Notes: generated by a model from the letters alone, not told the origin. A stretch of DNA of 6,873 nucleotides from JBBRLA01 sp038231615 (GCA_038231615.1 JBBRLA010000470.1:1-6873); one strand, 5' to 3'; positions 1 to 6,064 are shown, counted from the first letter of the stretch. Made by a program: numbers and translations.

Positions 1-175
1 GCTATCCAAGGGAGGTCAAGATCAAGATGAGCAATTATCCCCGAAAGCGCAGGTAGCCAACTTGTCGACGACAAATGGTCTTATACGAGCGGCATTGGGG
101 CTAGCGCCGTCCCCTACGATCATCCCTAACTCATGGTCCAGGCCACCGAACAGCCCAAGCGGCTGGCCTACGGCC
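1..175. other. Left-edge stretch without a convincing gene
   Basis: This is the stretch downstream of the GAF-GGDEF gene. On the plus strand, a frame entering from the left edge closes at a TAG at 54-56 and would encode a basic tail ending NYPRKRR. It could be the C-terminus of a gene truncated by the window, but 17 codons are too few to judge. A second plus-strand frame stays open from the edge to 250, but it runs antisense into the end of the GAF-GGDEF gene and is probably chance. A short inverted repeat (GGCCA at 141-145, TGGCC at 164-168) and a GGCC-TAC-GGCC hairpin (165-175) lie just past the GGDEF stop codon. Neither is followed by a T-run in either direction, so I do not call a terminator. 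Confidence 0.3.
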
Positions 176-1210
176 TCAATCTTCAGGCGCAGTGACGATG
201 ACGCGGTTCTTCCCCGCGGCTTTGGCCTCGTACATCGCCTTGTCTGCTAGTTGCAGTAACACCTCCTGCCGACGCTGTTGTGGCCCGAAGGGGCCGACGT
301 GCTCCTGATAGGATGCAGCGCCGATTGAACAGGTGACCGTCACGAAGGCTGGCCTTTCGTCGCTGGTCGGCAGAGGGGTGGTCTCGATGCGTTGGCGCAG
401 TTCTTCTCCTAGGTCCCGGGTGCGCGCGGCGTGGGCCCCGGGCAGGATGATGACAAACTCGTCCCCTCCATAGCGGGCGGCGATGGCCCCGGTGGGGAGC
501 CAGCCTTCGATGACGCGAGCAATCTCCCGCAGGGTCCGGCTGCCGGCCAGATGGCCATGGGTGTCATTTACCCGCTTGAAGTCGTCAATGTCGAGAAAGA
601 GCAGGGAAAGGGCAGTGGCGTCCTGCTCGGCGCGTTCGGTCTCCTCTCGCAGGCGGCGGTGGAAGAAGCGGTCGTTGTACAGGCCGGTCAGGTAATCCAC
701 CCGGGCCAGTTCGCGGGCCCGGATGGCGTCCAGGGCGTTCTGGATCGACGAGGAAATGTAGGCGGCGAAGATGCGCAAGAGTTCCAGATCGCGGGACGAG
801 TACGGGGCCTGGCGCCGCAACACCAGCACCCCGCAGATCGACTGACCGACGATGACCGGCACGCCCACCGAGCCCGGTCCATTCATCGGCTCGCCGCGGC
901 GGTAGATCTCCCCGGGCAGCCCTTCGGACAGATAGATCCTTTTGCCCAGCTCCTCGTCGGCCCTGGGGCCGAAACAGGCGATCACGGTCAGGCGCCCGCG
1001 CCCGGTGAGCTTGGTGCGCGGGTCGTCCAAAAGGAGCGCCCCGGAATCGGAGGGCACGAAGTCGTTGGCGCGGGCGAGTACCTCCCGCAGGTGGGTATCG
1101 AGCGCCAGCTCGGGTGGTTCCCGCTCTCGCTGAGAGCGCACCAAGAGCCTGGCGATCTCCTCGGGCGCGAGGGTCAGGATGCCCTCTTCTTTACTATCGA
1201 AAAGTGCCAC
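176..1210 (-). CDS. GAF-GGDEF cyclic-dinucleotide synthase, candidate Hypr (cGAMP-type) enzyme
   Basis: This is a 344-residue soluble protein with no membrane segment or signal peptide. Residues about 35-165 look like a GAF sensor domain (LARANDFVPSDSGALLL at the start, then a VGVPVIVGQSICGVLVL strand pair), which in this family binds a small ligand or mediates dimerisation. Residues about 170-340 form a GGDEF domain. It contains DYLTGLYN, the metal-binding LDIDDFK (Asp207), the guanine-contacting Asn215, the active-site GGDEF at 248-252, and a normal C-terminal ADKAMYEAKAAGKNRV. Two departures from an ordinary diguanylate cyclase stand out. The usual GHxxGD is GHLAGS, so the second guanine-contacting residue is Ser224 instead of Asp. 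The RxxD inhibitory site expected at 239-242 reads PTGA, so c-di-GMP feedback is probably absent. Asp-to-Ser at this position typifies Hypr enzymes that make 3',3'-cGAMP, so a mixed or cGAMP product is inferred. The start is GTG with no clear ribosome-binding site. No other start lies close by, and the first internal ATG (residue 109) would cut into the GAF domain. It lies 58 bases downstream of the next minus-strand gene and may share its transcript. Confidence 0.93.
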   Translation of the reverse strand: MALFDSKEEGILTLAPEEIARLLVRSQREREPPELALDTHLREVLARANDFVPSDSGALLLDDPRTKLTGRGRLTVIACFGPRADEELGKRIYLSEGLPGEIYRRGEPMNGPGSVGVPVIVGQSICGVLVLRRQAPYSSRDLELLRIFAAYISSSIQNALDAIRARELARVDYLTGLYNDRFFHRRLREETERAEQDATALSLLFLDIDDFKRVNDTHGHLAGSRTLREIARVIEGWLPTGAIAARYGGDEFVIILPGAHAARTRDLGEELRQRIETTPLPTSDERPAFVTVTCSIGAASYQEHVGPFGPQQRRQEVLLQLADKAMYEAKAAGKNRVIVTAPED

Positions 1211-1268
1211 GAGGCTAACAAGATACCAAAAATACTTCCGTCCGGCAGGGATCGGAGGGCGATCTGGG

Positions 1269-2156
1269 CTACTTCTGCGGACTGGGTTTCAACTTGACCC
1301 TGCCGTCCCGGGTGACAACGTCGAAGCTGACGCTCTTGCAGGCGTGCTCGGACATGAGCTTGGGGACCTGCCTGGCGAGCTGGACCACCAGGGTCTCGAA
1401 GCGCATCTCGACGGGTTCGCCAAGGACGCGCTGCGCCGCCACGACACGCTGATGCAAGGCCCGAAGCTCGGGTTCGGACATCCCGGGGACCGACCCGATG
1501 GTCTGGGGCACGGAGGGGGACGATCTGCCCGGGACGCGCGGCCCGGCAGGGACTGGCGCGGTGGGCCGAGGGATGGAGGGAGACGAACTGGGCGGAGGGG
1601 GCGTCGGCGTGAGGTCCCCGGGCGGAGGGGGAGGAATCGCAGGGAGGGCCGATGACGAGGACTTCGGATCGGCCGCGGGGGCCTGGACGGGAGGAGGCGG
1701 CGGGCCCTCGGCGTACTCCTTCAAGTCTTCGGGAGGCCCATCGTCCCGAGGCTCGGCCGGGTGAGGGTGGGTGCGTCGGGGCAAGTGCAGGCCCATCTCC
1801 TCCGCCGGGAAGGGCAGCCCCTTGCTCTCAGCCCGACGGCGTGCAGTGGCGACGTGGCGGACGTAGCGCCCTGCCTCAATGTCGCGCATGGTGCGGTTCC
1901 AGTAGGACTGGTAGATGTTCCACTTCTGGATGAGCGTCGCCACCTTGAAACGCAGCCCGGTGCCCCGCAGATGGGTCTGCTGCAGATTGAGGATCGTCCG
2001 CGTGAGTTCTTTGCGCGCTGTCAGCGGTTCTATCTTTTCGATCCCCATGAAAAACTGTTCATACAGAACCTTGAGTCGATCGAACTTCTTCTGAAGCTCG
2101 CTGACATATACGTCCATCTCGTTGGACGGAGACTGCATTGTGATGGATAGTACCAT
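1269..2156 (-). CDS. MXAN_5187 C-terminal-domain-like protein with proline-rich linker
   Basis: This 295-residue protein is probably cytoplasmic, since no signal peptide or membrane span is visible. It has three parts. Residues about 14-110 form a charged helical domain with IEKIEPLTAR, TGLRFKVATLIQKWNIYQSYW and RDIEAGRYVRH. Residues about 125-225 form a low-complexity linker rich in Pro, Ser and Ala, including runs of five prolines. Residues about 226-295 form a compact domain with RFETLVVQLARQVPKLM and a final FDVVTRDGRVKLKP strand pair. The two ends resemble, from memory, the MXAN_5187 C-terminal-domain family of myxobacteria, which has no established biochemical function. The assignment is tentative and was not checked by search. 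The ATG at 2156 has GAGG ten bases upstream; ATGs at residues 7 and 14 are alternatives and lack a visible ribosome-binding site. It sits 58 bases upstream of the GAF-GGDEF gene on the same strand, so the two are probably co-transcribed. The linker suggests tethering or scaffolding rather than catalysis, but that is inference. Confidence 0.85.
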   Translation of the reverse strand: MVLSITMQSPSNEMDVYVSELQKKFDRLKVLYEQFFMGIEKIEPLTARKELTRTILNLQQTHLRGTGLRFKVATLIQKWNIYQSYWNRTMRDIEAGRYVRHVATARRRAESKGLPFPAEEMGLHLPRRTHPHPAEPRDDGPPEDLKEYAEGPPPPPVQAPAADPKSSSSALPAIPPPPPGDLTPTPPPPSSSPSIPRPTAPVPAGPRVPGRSSPSVPQTIGSVPGMSEPELRALHQRVVAAQRVLGEPVEMRFETLVVQLARQVPKLMSEHACKSVSFDVVTRDGRVKLKPSPQK

Positions 2157-2317
2157 ACGGCGACGACCTCAGGCCCCTCATCGGATGGCGTCCTCGCAGA
2201 GGACCAGACTACAGAATATGTCGAGAACTCCATGAACCACCTGAAATGGGCATCCTTGTCGATAACGAGTGGCGAAGCGGAACGCCGTGCATTAAGAAGA
2301 TGCGGGGCGGGCGCGTC
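2157..2317. promoter_or_regulatory. Divergent intergenic region, probably carrying both promoters
   Basis: These 161 bases separate the leftward MXAN_5187-like gene from rightward tsaB, so promoters for both directions are expected here. A perfect hairpin lies at 2190-2204: GTCCTC, a three-base loop GCA, then GAGGAC. It is symmetrical enough to be an operator or a short RNA stem. A TATTCT-like -10 element for the leftward direction can be read on the minus strand at 2218-2213, but no good -35 accompanies it. TTGTCG at 2256-2261 could be a -35 for tsaB, but no -10 lies at a suitable distance. I therefore claim the region and not exact promoters. Confidence 0.35.
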
Positions 2318-3070
2318 ATGAAGCTGCTGGCGCTGGATACGGCGACTCCGCTCTCCGGGGTGGCCGTGGGCGATCCGGAGAACGGAAACTTGACGGTGCG
2401 CCGTGCCCGCGTGACAACCCACTCGGAAACGCTGCTCTCGTTGATCGCCGAGTGCTTGAAAGAGCAGGGATGGGTGCCCCGCGACATCGAAGGAGTCGCC
2501 TGCGGGGCGGGCCCGGGTTCGTTTACCGGGTTGCGCATTGGCGCGGCGACCGCCAAGGGGATGTGCTACGCCCTGGGGGCCCCGCTGGTGATGATCTCCT
2601 CCCTCTTGACCCTGGCGGCACGGGCCGCACGGCATTCCACCACCCCGTCGCTGATCCTTTCGTGCATCGACGCCGGCAGGGGGCAGGTGTACGCCCGGGT
2701 CGTCGCGTCCAACCAGGCGACCGAGGGGCTCCTTGATGATGAGAGGATCGGGCTAATCCCGGCGTCCCTGCAAGAGGAAGCACAGTGGGAGCCATCCCAC
2801 CTCGGGGAGCAGCTCGCTTCCCTGACCCGGGGACCCCTGCCGCTGCTCCTGGTTGGCGACGGGGCGTTTAAATACGCCCCGATCCGGGTGCCGGGCAGCA
2901 CGCTGCTGGACGATGACCTGGCCCCGCACCCCGCGGATCTCCTACGCCTGGGCGCGGCGCGGCTGCTGGGCCCAGACCGAGCCGACCTCGCCAGCGCGTC
3001 GCCGAATTACATCTGTCCTTCGGCAGCGGAGCGGCATGCCGTGGAGCGAGGACAGCCGGGGCCTCGATGA
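2318..3070 (+). CDS. tsaB: tRNA threonylcarbamoyladenosine biosynthesis protein TsaB
   Basis: TsaB is a catalytically inactive ASKHA-fold partner of TsaD. With TsaD and TsaE it transfers the threonylcarbamoyl group to A37 of ANN-decoding tRNAs (t6A synthesis) in the cytoplasm. The 250-residue product has the family's hallmarks: the N-terminal LLALDTATPLSGVAVG strand-turn, THSETLL at 34-40, the signature GAGPGSFTGLRIG at 63-75, and the IDAGRGQVYARV strand pair at 117-128. Its length is usual for the family. A frame stays open upstream to an ATG at 2246, but family alignment strongly favours 2318, where MKLLALDTAT matches the normal N-terminus; an ATG at 2300 is the other near choice. No strong Shine-Dalgarno precedes 2318. 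The C-terminal PNYICPSAAE corresponds to the usual 'P-x-Y-hydrophobic-R' tail, with Cys in place of Arg. Its stop codon overlaps the folK start (ATGA), implying translational coupling. Confidence 0.95.
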   Translation: MKLLALDTATPLSGVAVGDPENGNLTVRRARVTTHSETLLSLIAECLKEQGWVPRDIEGVACGAGPGSFTGLRIGAATAKGMCYALGAPLVMISSLLTLAARAARHSTTPSLILSCIDAGRGQVYARVVASNQATEGLLDDERIGLIPASLQEEAQWEPSHLGEQLASLTRGPLPLLLVGDGAFKYAPIRVPGSTLLDDDLAPHPADLLRLGAARLLGPDRADLASASPNYICPSAAERHAVERGQPGPR

Positions 3071-3609
3071 CGACGGCATTTATCGGGTTGGGGGCCAATC
3101 TGGGCGACCGGCTCGCGTCCCTGCGGCAAGGAGCGGAAGCCATCGCCACCCTGGGCGAGGTGCTGGGGCGCTCGCAAGTCTACGAGACCGCGCCCGTGTC
3201 GATGGTCAACCCGGCACAGCCGGACTATCTGAACGCCGCCCTGATCCTGGAAACCCCCCATGGTCCGCAGCAGCTCCTTGCGCACCTCCTGCGCATCGAG
3301 GCCACCCTGGGACGTCTGCGAGAGCCTGGCCTGCGGGACCAGCCGCGCACCCTGGACCTGGATGTGCTCCTGCTGGGAGACCATGGAGACGAAGTGCTCC
3401 ACCTGCCCTCGTCTGTAGGCCGGGAACGATTGCCTGGGCTCGTCGTGCCCCACCCACGGCTGCACCAGCGTTCCTTCGCGCTTTTGCCCCTTCTGGATCT
3501 GGACCCCCATTTGATCCACCCGGTCCTTGGCGTGCCCCTGCGCGATATGTGCGTAAAATTACTGGAAAAAAGCGAAATACGGCACCCGCGGGGGGTGGCC
3601 CTGCTCTAG
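3067..3609 (+). CDS. folK: 2-amino-4-hydroxy-6-hydroxymethyldihydropteridine pyrophosphokinase
   Basis: FolK (HPPK) transfers pyrophosphate from ATP to 6-hydroxymethyl-7,8-dihydropterin, the step before dihydropteroate synthase in folate synthesis. The 180-residue protein shows the family motifs in order: AFIGLGANLGDR at 4-15, YETAPV at 39-44, the pterin-pocket QPDYLNAAL at 51-59, the RIEATLGR helix at 76-83, the catalytic PRTLDLDVLLL at 93-103 with the magnesium-binding Asp97 and Asp99, and PHPRLHQRSFALLPL at 128-142. The length is slightly above the E. coli enzyme (about 159 residues); the extra lies in a C-terminal tail after residue 161. The residue two before the conserved Arg94 is Gln92, where the PROSITE-type signature expects Gly or Ala. 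The essential Arg and two Asp are present, so activity is expected. The start ATG overlaps the tsaB stop by four bases, so translation is probably coupled to tsaB. Confidence 0.96.
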   Translation: MTTAFIGLGANLGDRLASLRQGAEAIATLGEVLGRSQVYETAPVSMVNPAQPDYLNAALILETPHGPQQLLAHLLRIEATLGRLREPGLRDQPRTLDLDVLLLGDHGDEVLHLPSSVGRERLPGLVVPHPRLHQRSFALLPLLDLDPHLIHPVLGVPLRDMCVKLLEKSEIRHPRGVALL

Positions 3610-3672
3610 CATCGGACCCGCCCAGGCGCTTCTTGCTTGACGTGGCCTTCCTATCATGTGAACTTTCTGACG

Positions 3673-4083
3673 ATGTTCGAGAGGTGTGTCCTGCTGTCCC
3701 GCTGGCCCCAGTGGGTAGCGCCCTCCTGGTTGTGCACCGTCCTCTTTCTTTTCGCCTGCCATCACACCCCGGCCCAACTCCCCGAACCCAAAAGCACCGC
3801 GCCGGCTCCCGCACAGGCCGCACCGCCTCCGTCTCTCCCTTCGGAAAAATCCCACGATCATCGGATGGCCCCCAGCGCAGAGGTGACCCCGCCGCTGGCG
3901 ATCTGGGACGGCGACCAATCAGCCCCCGTCGGGACCCGGGTGACCTGTCCGGTGTGCGGGGACGAGTTCGTCATCCAACCCACCTCGCCGACTCGCCACC
4001 ACAAGGGCAAGACGCTGGCTTTCTGTTGTGAGCGGTGCCTGCCGCATTTTTACAAGGACCCCGACCTGATCCTAAACCAGTAG
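3673..4083 (+). CDS. Putative lipoprotein with a cysteine-rich YHS/TRASH-like domain
   Basis: This is a 136-residue protein read from the ATG at 3673. A TTG at 3637 and a GTG at 3658 in the same frame would add 12 or 5 residues; none of the three has a clear ribosome-binding site, and the ATG puts the signal peptide closest to the N-terminus. Residues 1-28 resemble a signal peptide (Arg4, Arg10, then a hydrophobic stretch ending VLFLFA), followed by Cys29 in a lipobox-like LFAC. Lipidation and export to the envelope are therefore inferred. Residues about 32-85 are a flexible Pro/Ala/Ser-rich spacer. Residues 90-136 form a small domain with CPVCGDEF, then HHKGKTLAFCCERC and FYKDPDLIL. This matches the YHS pattern, with Cys92, Cys95, Cys118, Cys119 and Cys122 as likely metal ligands. 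YHS and TRASH domains are associated with heavy-metal handling, but the metal here is unknown. It follows folK by 63 bases on the same strand and may be the third gene of that unit, though no metabolic link is evident. Confidence 0.8.
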   Translation: MFERCVLLSRWPQWVAPSWLCTVLFLFACHHTPAQLPEPKSTAPAPAQAAPPPSLPSEKSHDHRMAPSAEVTPPLAIWDGDQSAPVGTRVTCPVCGDEFVIQPTSPTRHHKGKTLAFCCERCLPHFYKDPDLILNQ

Positions 4084-4090
4084 GACTCAA

Positions 4091-4109
4091 GGCGTGACGC
4101 GCGAACGCC
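4091..4109 (+). repeat. Short hairpin before the response-regulator gene
   Basis: GGCGT at 4091-4095 pairs perfectly with ACGCC at 4105-4109 across a nine-base loop. It lies just after the YHS-lipoprotein stop codon and 30 bases before the GGDEF response-regulator start. No T-run follows, so it is not a standard intrinsic terminator. It could be a leader structure or a chance fold in GC-rich DNA. Confidence 0.25.
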
Positions 4110-4139
4110 GAAGACACCGATAACAGGATTCGGTGAAAC

Positions 4140-5156
4140 ATGAATGCAGTGCGCTCCGGAACGACCATTCTCATCATTGACGATACTCGTAGTACGCGGG
4201 AGGAGATCGCCAGCTACGTGACTACAGCGGGGCACCGGCCCATCGTGGCAGAGTCCGGCATGGAGGGCCTGCGCCTGCTCCGCGAGCACCGCCCAGGGCT
4301 TGTGCTGCTCGACGTGATCATGCCCTCCATCGACGGCTTCAAAATCGCGCAGATGATGAAGGCGGAGATGCGGGGCTTCGTGCCAATCATCCTGCTCACC
4401 GCCAGGACTGACTTCGACACCCGGCGTCGCGGCCACAAGGCGGGCGCCGACGACTTCCTGAACAAACCGATCAACGCGGACGAACTTGCCATCCGCATCG
4501 ACGCGATGCTGCGCATCAAGTCCTTGACCGAGCAACTGGAGGCGGCCAACGCCAAGCTGGCGGCCCTGGCGGATACCGACGGACTGACCGGCGTGGCCAA
4601 CCGCCGCCGCCTGGATCAGGTACTGGACATGGAGCATGAGCGCAGCCGCCGCTACAAGCGACCCCTGGGTGCTCTCATCATCGACATCGACCACTTCAAG
4701 CGGGTCAACGATACCTACCTCCACGAGATCGGCGACATGGTCCTGAAGACCGTGGCCGGGGGCATCCGCGAGATGCTGCGGCGCTCCGACCTGTGCGGGC
4801 GCTACGGCGGAGAGGAGTTCGTCGTGGTGGCCCCTGAACTCACCGCCGAGGGGGCCATGGTGCTGGCCGAGCGCATCCGGCAGCATGTGGCCCTCCTGCG
4901 CATCAACGCCGGGCCGGGTGCCGACGGCCAGCCCCGGGAGGTGCGGGTCACTGTCTCCATAGGCGTCGCCGCCTTCGACAAGGGCGCCAACGCGCCGATC
5001 GCGGACCTCATCCGCCGGGCCGACACCGCGCTCTATCAGACCAAGCACCAGGGCAGGAACCGCGTCATCATGGGCGCCGGCTCTGAACCGGAGCTGCCGG
5101 CCATCCTTCCGCTGTCGCAGGTCGTGTCCGCCAGCATTCCCCTGGTTTCCGGCTAA
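4140..5156 (+). CDS. PleD-like response regulator diguanylate cyclase (REC-GGDEF)
   Basis: This 338-residue cytoplasmic signalling protein is expected to make c-di-GMP from two GTP when phosphorylated by a partner histidine kinase, none of which is in the window. Residues about 8-125 form a receiver domain with acidic pocket Asp14 and Asp15, phospho-acceptor Asp58 (LLLDVIMPSIDG), switch Thr87 (ILLTA) and Lys109 (LNKP). A short coiled linker (SLTEQLEAANAKLAAL, 128-143) leads into the GGDEF domain at about 145-312. That domain has metal-binding IDID (Asp182), guanine-contacting Asn190 and Asp199, active site GGEEF at 223-227, and the inhibitory RxxD site as RRSD at 214-217. It therefore looks like a complete, feedback-inhibited cyclase. 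One departure is DTYLHEIGD, where Leu194 replaces the usual Gly before His. A 25-residue tail follows the domain. The ATG at 4140 is preceded by GGTGA three bases upstream. The single receiver distinguishes it from Caulobacter PleD, which has two. Confidence 0.95.
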   Translation: MNAVRSGTTILIIDDTRSTREEIASYVTTAGHRPIVAESGMEGLRLLREHRPGLVLLDVIMPSIDGFKIAQMMKAEMRGFVPIILLTARTDFDTRRRGHKAGADDFLNKPINADELAIRIDAMLRIKSLTEQLEAANAKLAALADTDGLTGVANRRRLDQVLDMEHERSRRYKRPLGALIIDIDHFKRVNDTYLHEIGDMVLKTVAGGIREMLRRSDLCGRYGGEEFVVVAPELTAEGAMVLAERIRQHVALLRINAGPGADGQPREVRVTVSIGVAAFDKGANAPIADLIRRADTALYQTKHQGRNRVIMGAGSEPELPAILPLSQVVSASIPLVSG

Positions 5157-5264
5157 CTCAAGGCAGAGGTGGCGCTCAAACCAGAATCTCCACTCAAGCC
5201 GCGAGATGTGGCCGCCGATGTTGTTCTTGAAAACGACATCGATGTCCAGACCAACCCAGTCCAT

Positions 5265-5268
5265 GGAG
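5265..5268 (+). promoter_or_regulatory. Ribosome-binding site that favours the ATG at 5277
   Basis: GGAG lies eight bases before the ATG at 5277, a normal Shine-Dalgarno spacing. The competing GTG start at 5169 has only an AAGG five bases upstream. The 36 codons between the two candidates use A or T at the third position about half the time, unlike the G/C-biased codons that follow. Both observations favour 5277. Confidence 0.5.
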
Positions 5269-5276
5269 TCCCTGCC

Positions 5277-5942
5277 ATGAATCACGACGCTGCCAAGGAG
5301 TTCTTCGATGGCATCTCTAACGTATCGGCTTCCGCCGAGCCGATCATGGGCAAGACCATCGGCGAGCTGGAGGCGCTGAACGACAAGGTCGGCGCGCTGG
5401 CCGGCGCGCTGCCGCTGCCCTACGTCAACAGCGACCAACGCAAGCGGGCCGTCGGGGCGCGCTCGTCCAACACCGCCGCCATCCTCAGCACTGCCGCGCG
5501 CATTGCCAGCAAATCCCCGGCCGCGCAGCAGGCGATCGGCGCCAGCCCCAAGGACATGGAGAACGTGGCCCTGCAGGGCATCGTACTCCGTGACCTGATG
5601 GTGCGCGCCGAGGACGTCGAGAGCGCCGCAGGGCAGGGGGCGATGCTGCTCTCCGGCCAGATCAACCAGCAGACCGACACGCTGAGCGGCTACGCCAGCC
5701 GCACCGCCTTCGACATGGCCCGTCTCGACCAGGAGCGCGCCGACGTGGAGTCGGCGTTCTCAGCGGCGCTGCTGCTGCAGGCGGAGCAGACCGCCAGGCA
5801 GAACAAGACGCACAAGAAAGTCGACAAGAAAATCGCTCCGGCCAAGCAGCGTTTGGAGGCAGCCCGGCAGGCCAAGGAGACGCTGGACACCATCAACAAA
5901 TTCTTGGCCACGGTGAAGAAGCACGATAACGATAACGGTTAG
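5277..5942 (+). CDS. Uncharacterised helical protein downstream of the REC-GGDEF gene
   Basis: I do not recognise this protein. Read from the ATG at 5277 it has 221 residues. The same frame is open to a GTG at 5169, which would add 36 residues and leave only 12 bases after the cyclase gene. The sequence looks almost wholly alpha-helical and soluble, with no signal peptide, membrane span or cysteine. Features visible, numbered from 5277: an alanine-rich central part (about 65-90), a stretch from about 95 to 165 rich in Gln, Ala, Glu and Asp that could form a helical bundle, and a Lys/Arg-rich coiled-coil-like tail from about 172 to 214 (QNKTHKKVDKKIAPAKQRLE), ending HDNDNG. Codon use from 5277 onward matches a genuine gene of this genome. 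Its position after the cyclase on the same strand makes co-expression possible and suggests, without proving, an output or partner role. A structural or phage-like protein is also possible. Confidence 0.75.
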   Translation: MNHDAAKEFFDGISNVSASAEPIMGKTIGELEALNDKVGALAGALPLPYVNSDQRKRAVGARSSNTAAILSTAARIASKSPAAQQAIGASPKDMENVALQGIVLRDLMVRAEDVESAAGQGAMLLSGQINQQTDTLSGYASRTAFDMARLDQERADVESAFSAALLLQAEQTARQNKTHKKVDKKIAPAKQRLEAARQAKETLDTINKFLATVKKHDNDNG

Positions 5943-5948
5943 GCGCCC

Positions 5949-6026
5949 ATGCCGTTGAGCCAGCCAGCCCGTCGAGATGTGAACGTCGCAAGGCGCGCGC
6001 CGGATCGGCGGGCCCGGCAACGGCAT
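5949..6026. repeat. Nine-base inverted repeat in the intergenic gap
   Basis: ATGCCGTTG at 5949-5957 is matched perfectly in reverse complement by CAACGGCAT at 6018-6026, across a 60-base spacer. Inside the spacer is a ten-base palindrome GGCGCGCGCC (5992-6001). The pair lies entirely between the stop of one unrecognised gene and the start of the next. It could be a structured intercistronic RNA or a protein-binding site. No T-run follows, so a simple terminator is not supported. Confidence 0.4.
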
Positions 6027-6064
6027 ACCTTTTGGCACCGGATCTGAAATGGGAACTGGAGAAC

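Noticed and set aside
22..123. 33-codon minus-strand frame just downstream of the GAF-GGDEF gene
   Set aside because: It is short, has no properly spaced ribosome-binding site and no recognisable content, so it cannot be told from chance.
431..1297. Long plus-strand open frame (288 codons) opposite the GAF-GGDEF gene
   Set aside because: It is antisense to a gene with clear family motifs; long antisense frames are expected in GC-rich DNA, and its translation shows no recognisable domain.
2853..4031. 392-codon plus-strand frame across tsaB, folK and the YHS gene
   Set aside because: It runs out of frame across three genes with good evidence, and its translation is rich in Arg, Pro and Ala with no family motif.
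4084..4139. Possible c-di-GMP riboswitch before the REC-GGDEF gene
   Set aside because: Only 56 bases with one short stem are available; no GEMM-type conserved core could be seen.
4050..5438. Long minus-strand open frame (462 codons) opposite the REC-GGDEF gene
   Set aside because: The opposite strand encodes a full receiver and GGDEF domain; this His/Gly/Val-rich translation is a typical shadow of a GC-biased gene.
5949..6047. 32-codon arginine-rich frame in the gap between the two unknown genes
   Set aside because: Arg-rich short frames arise easily in GC-rich DNA, the ribosome-binding site is weak, and the start coincides with the inverted repeat, which explains the sequence equally well.
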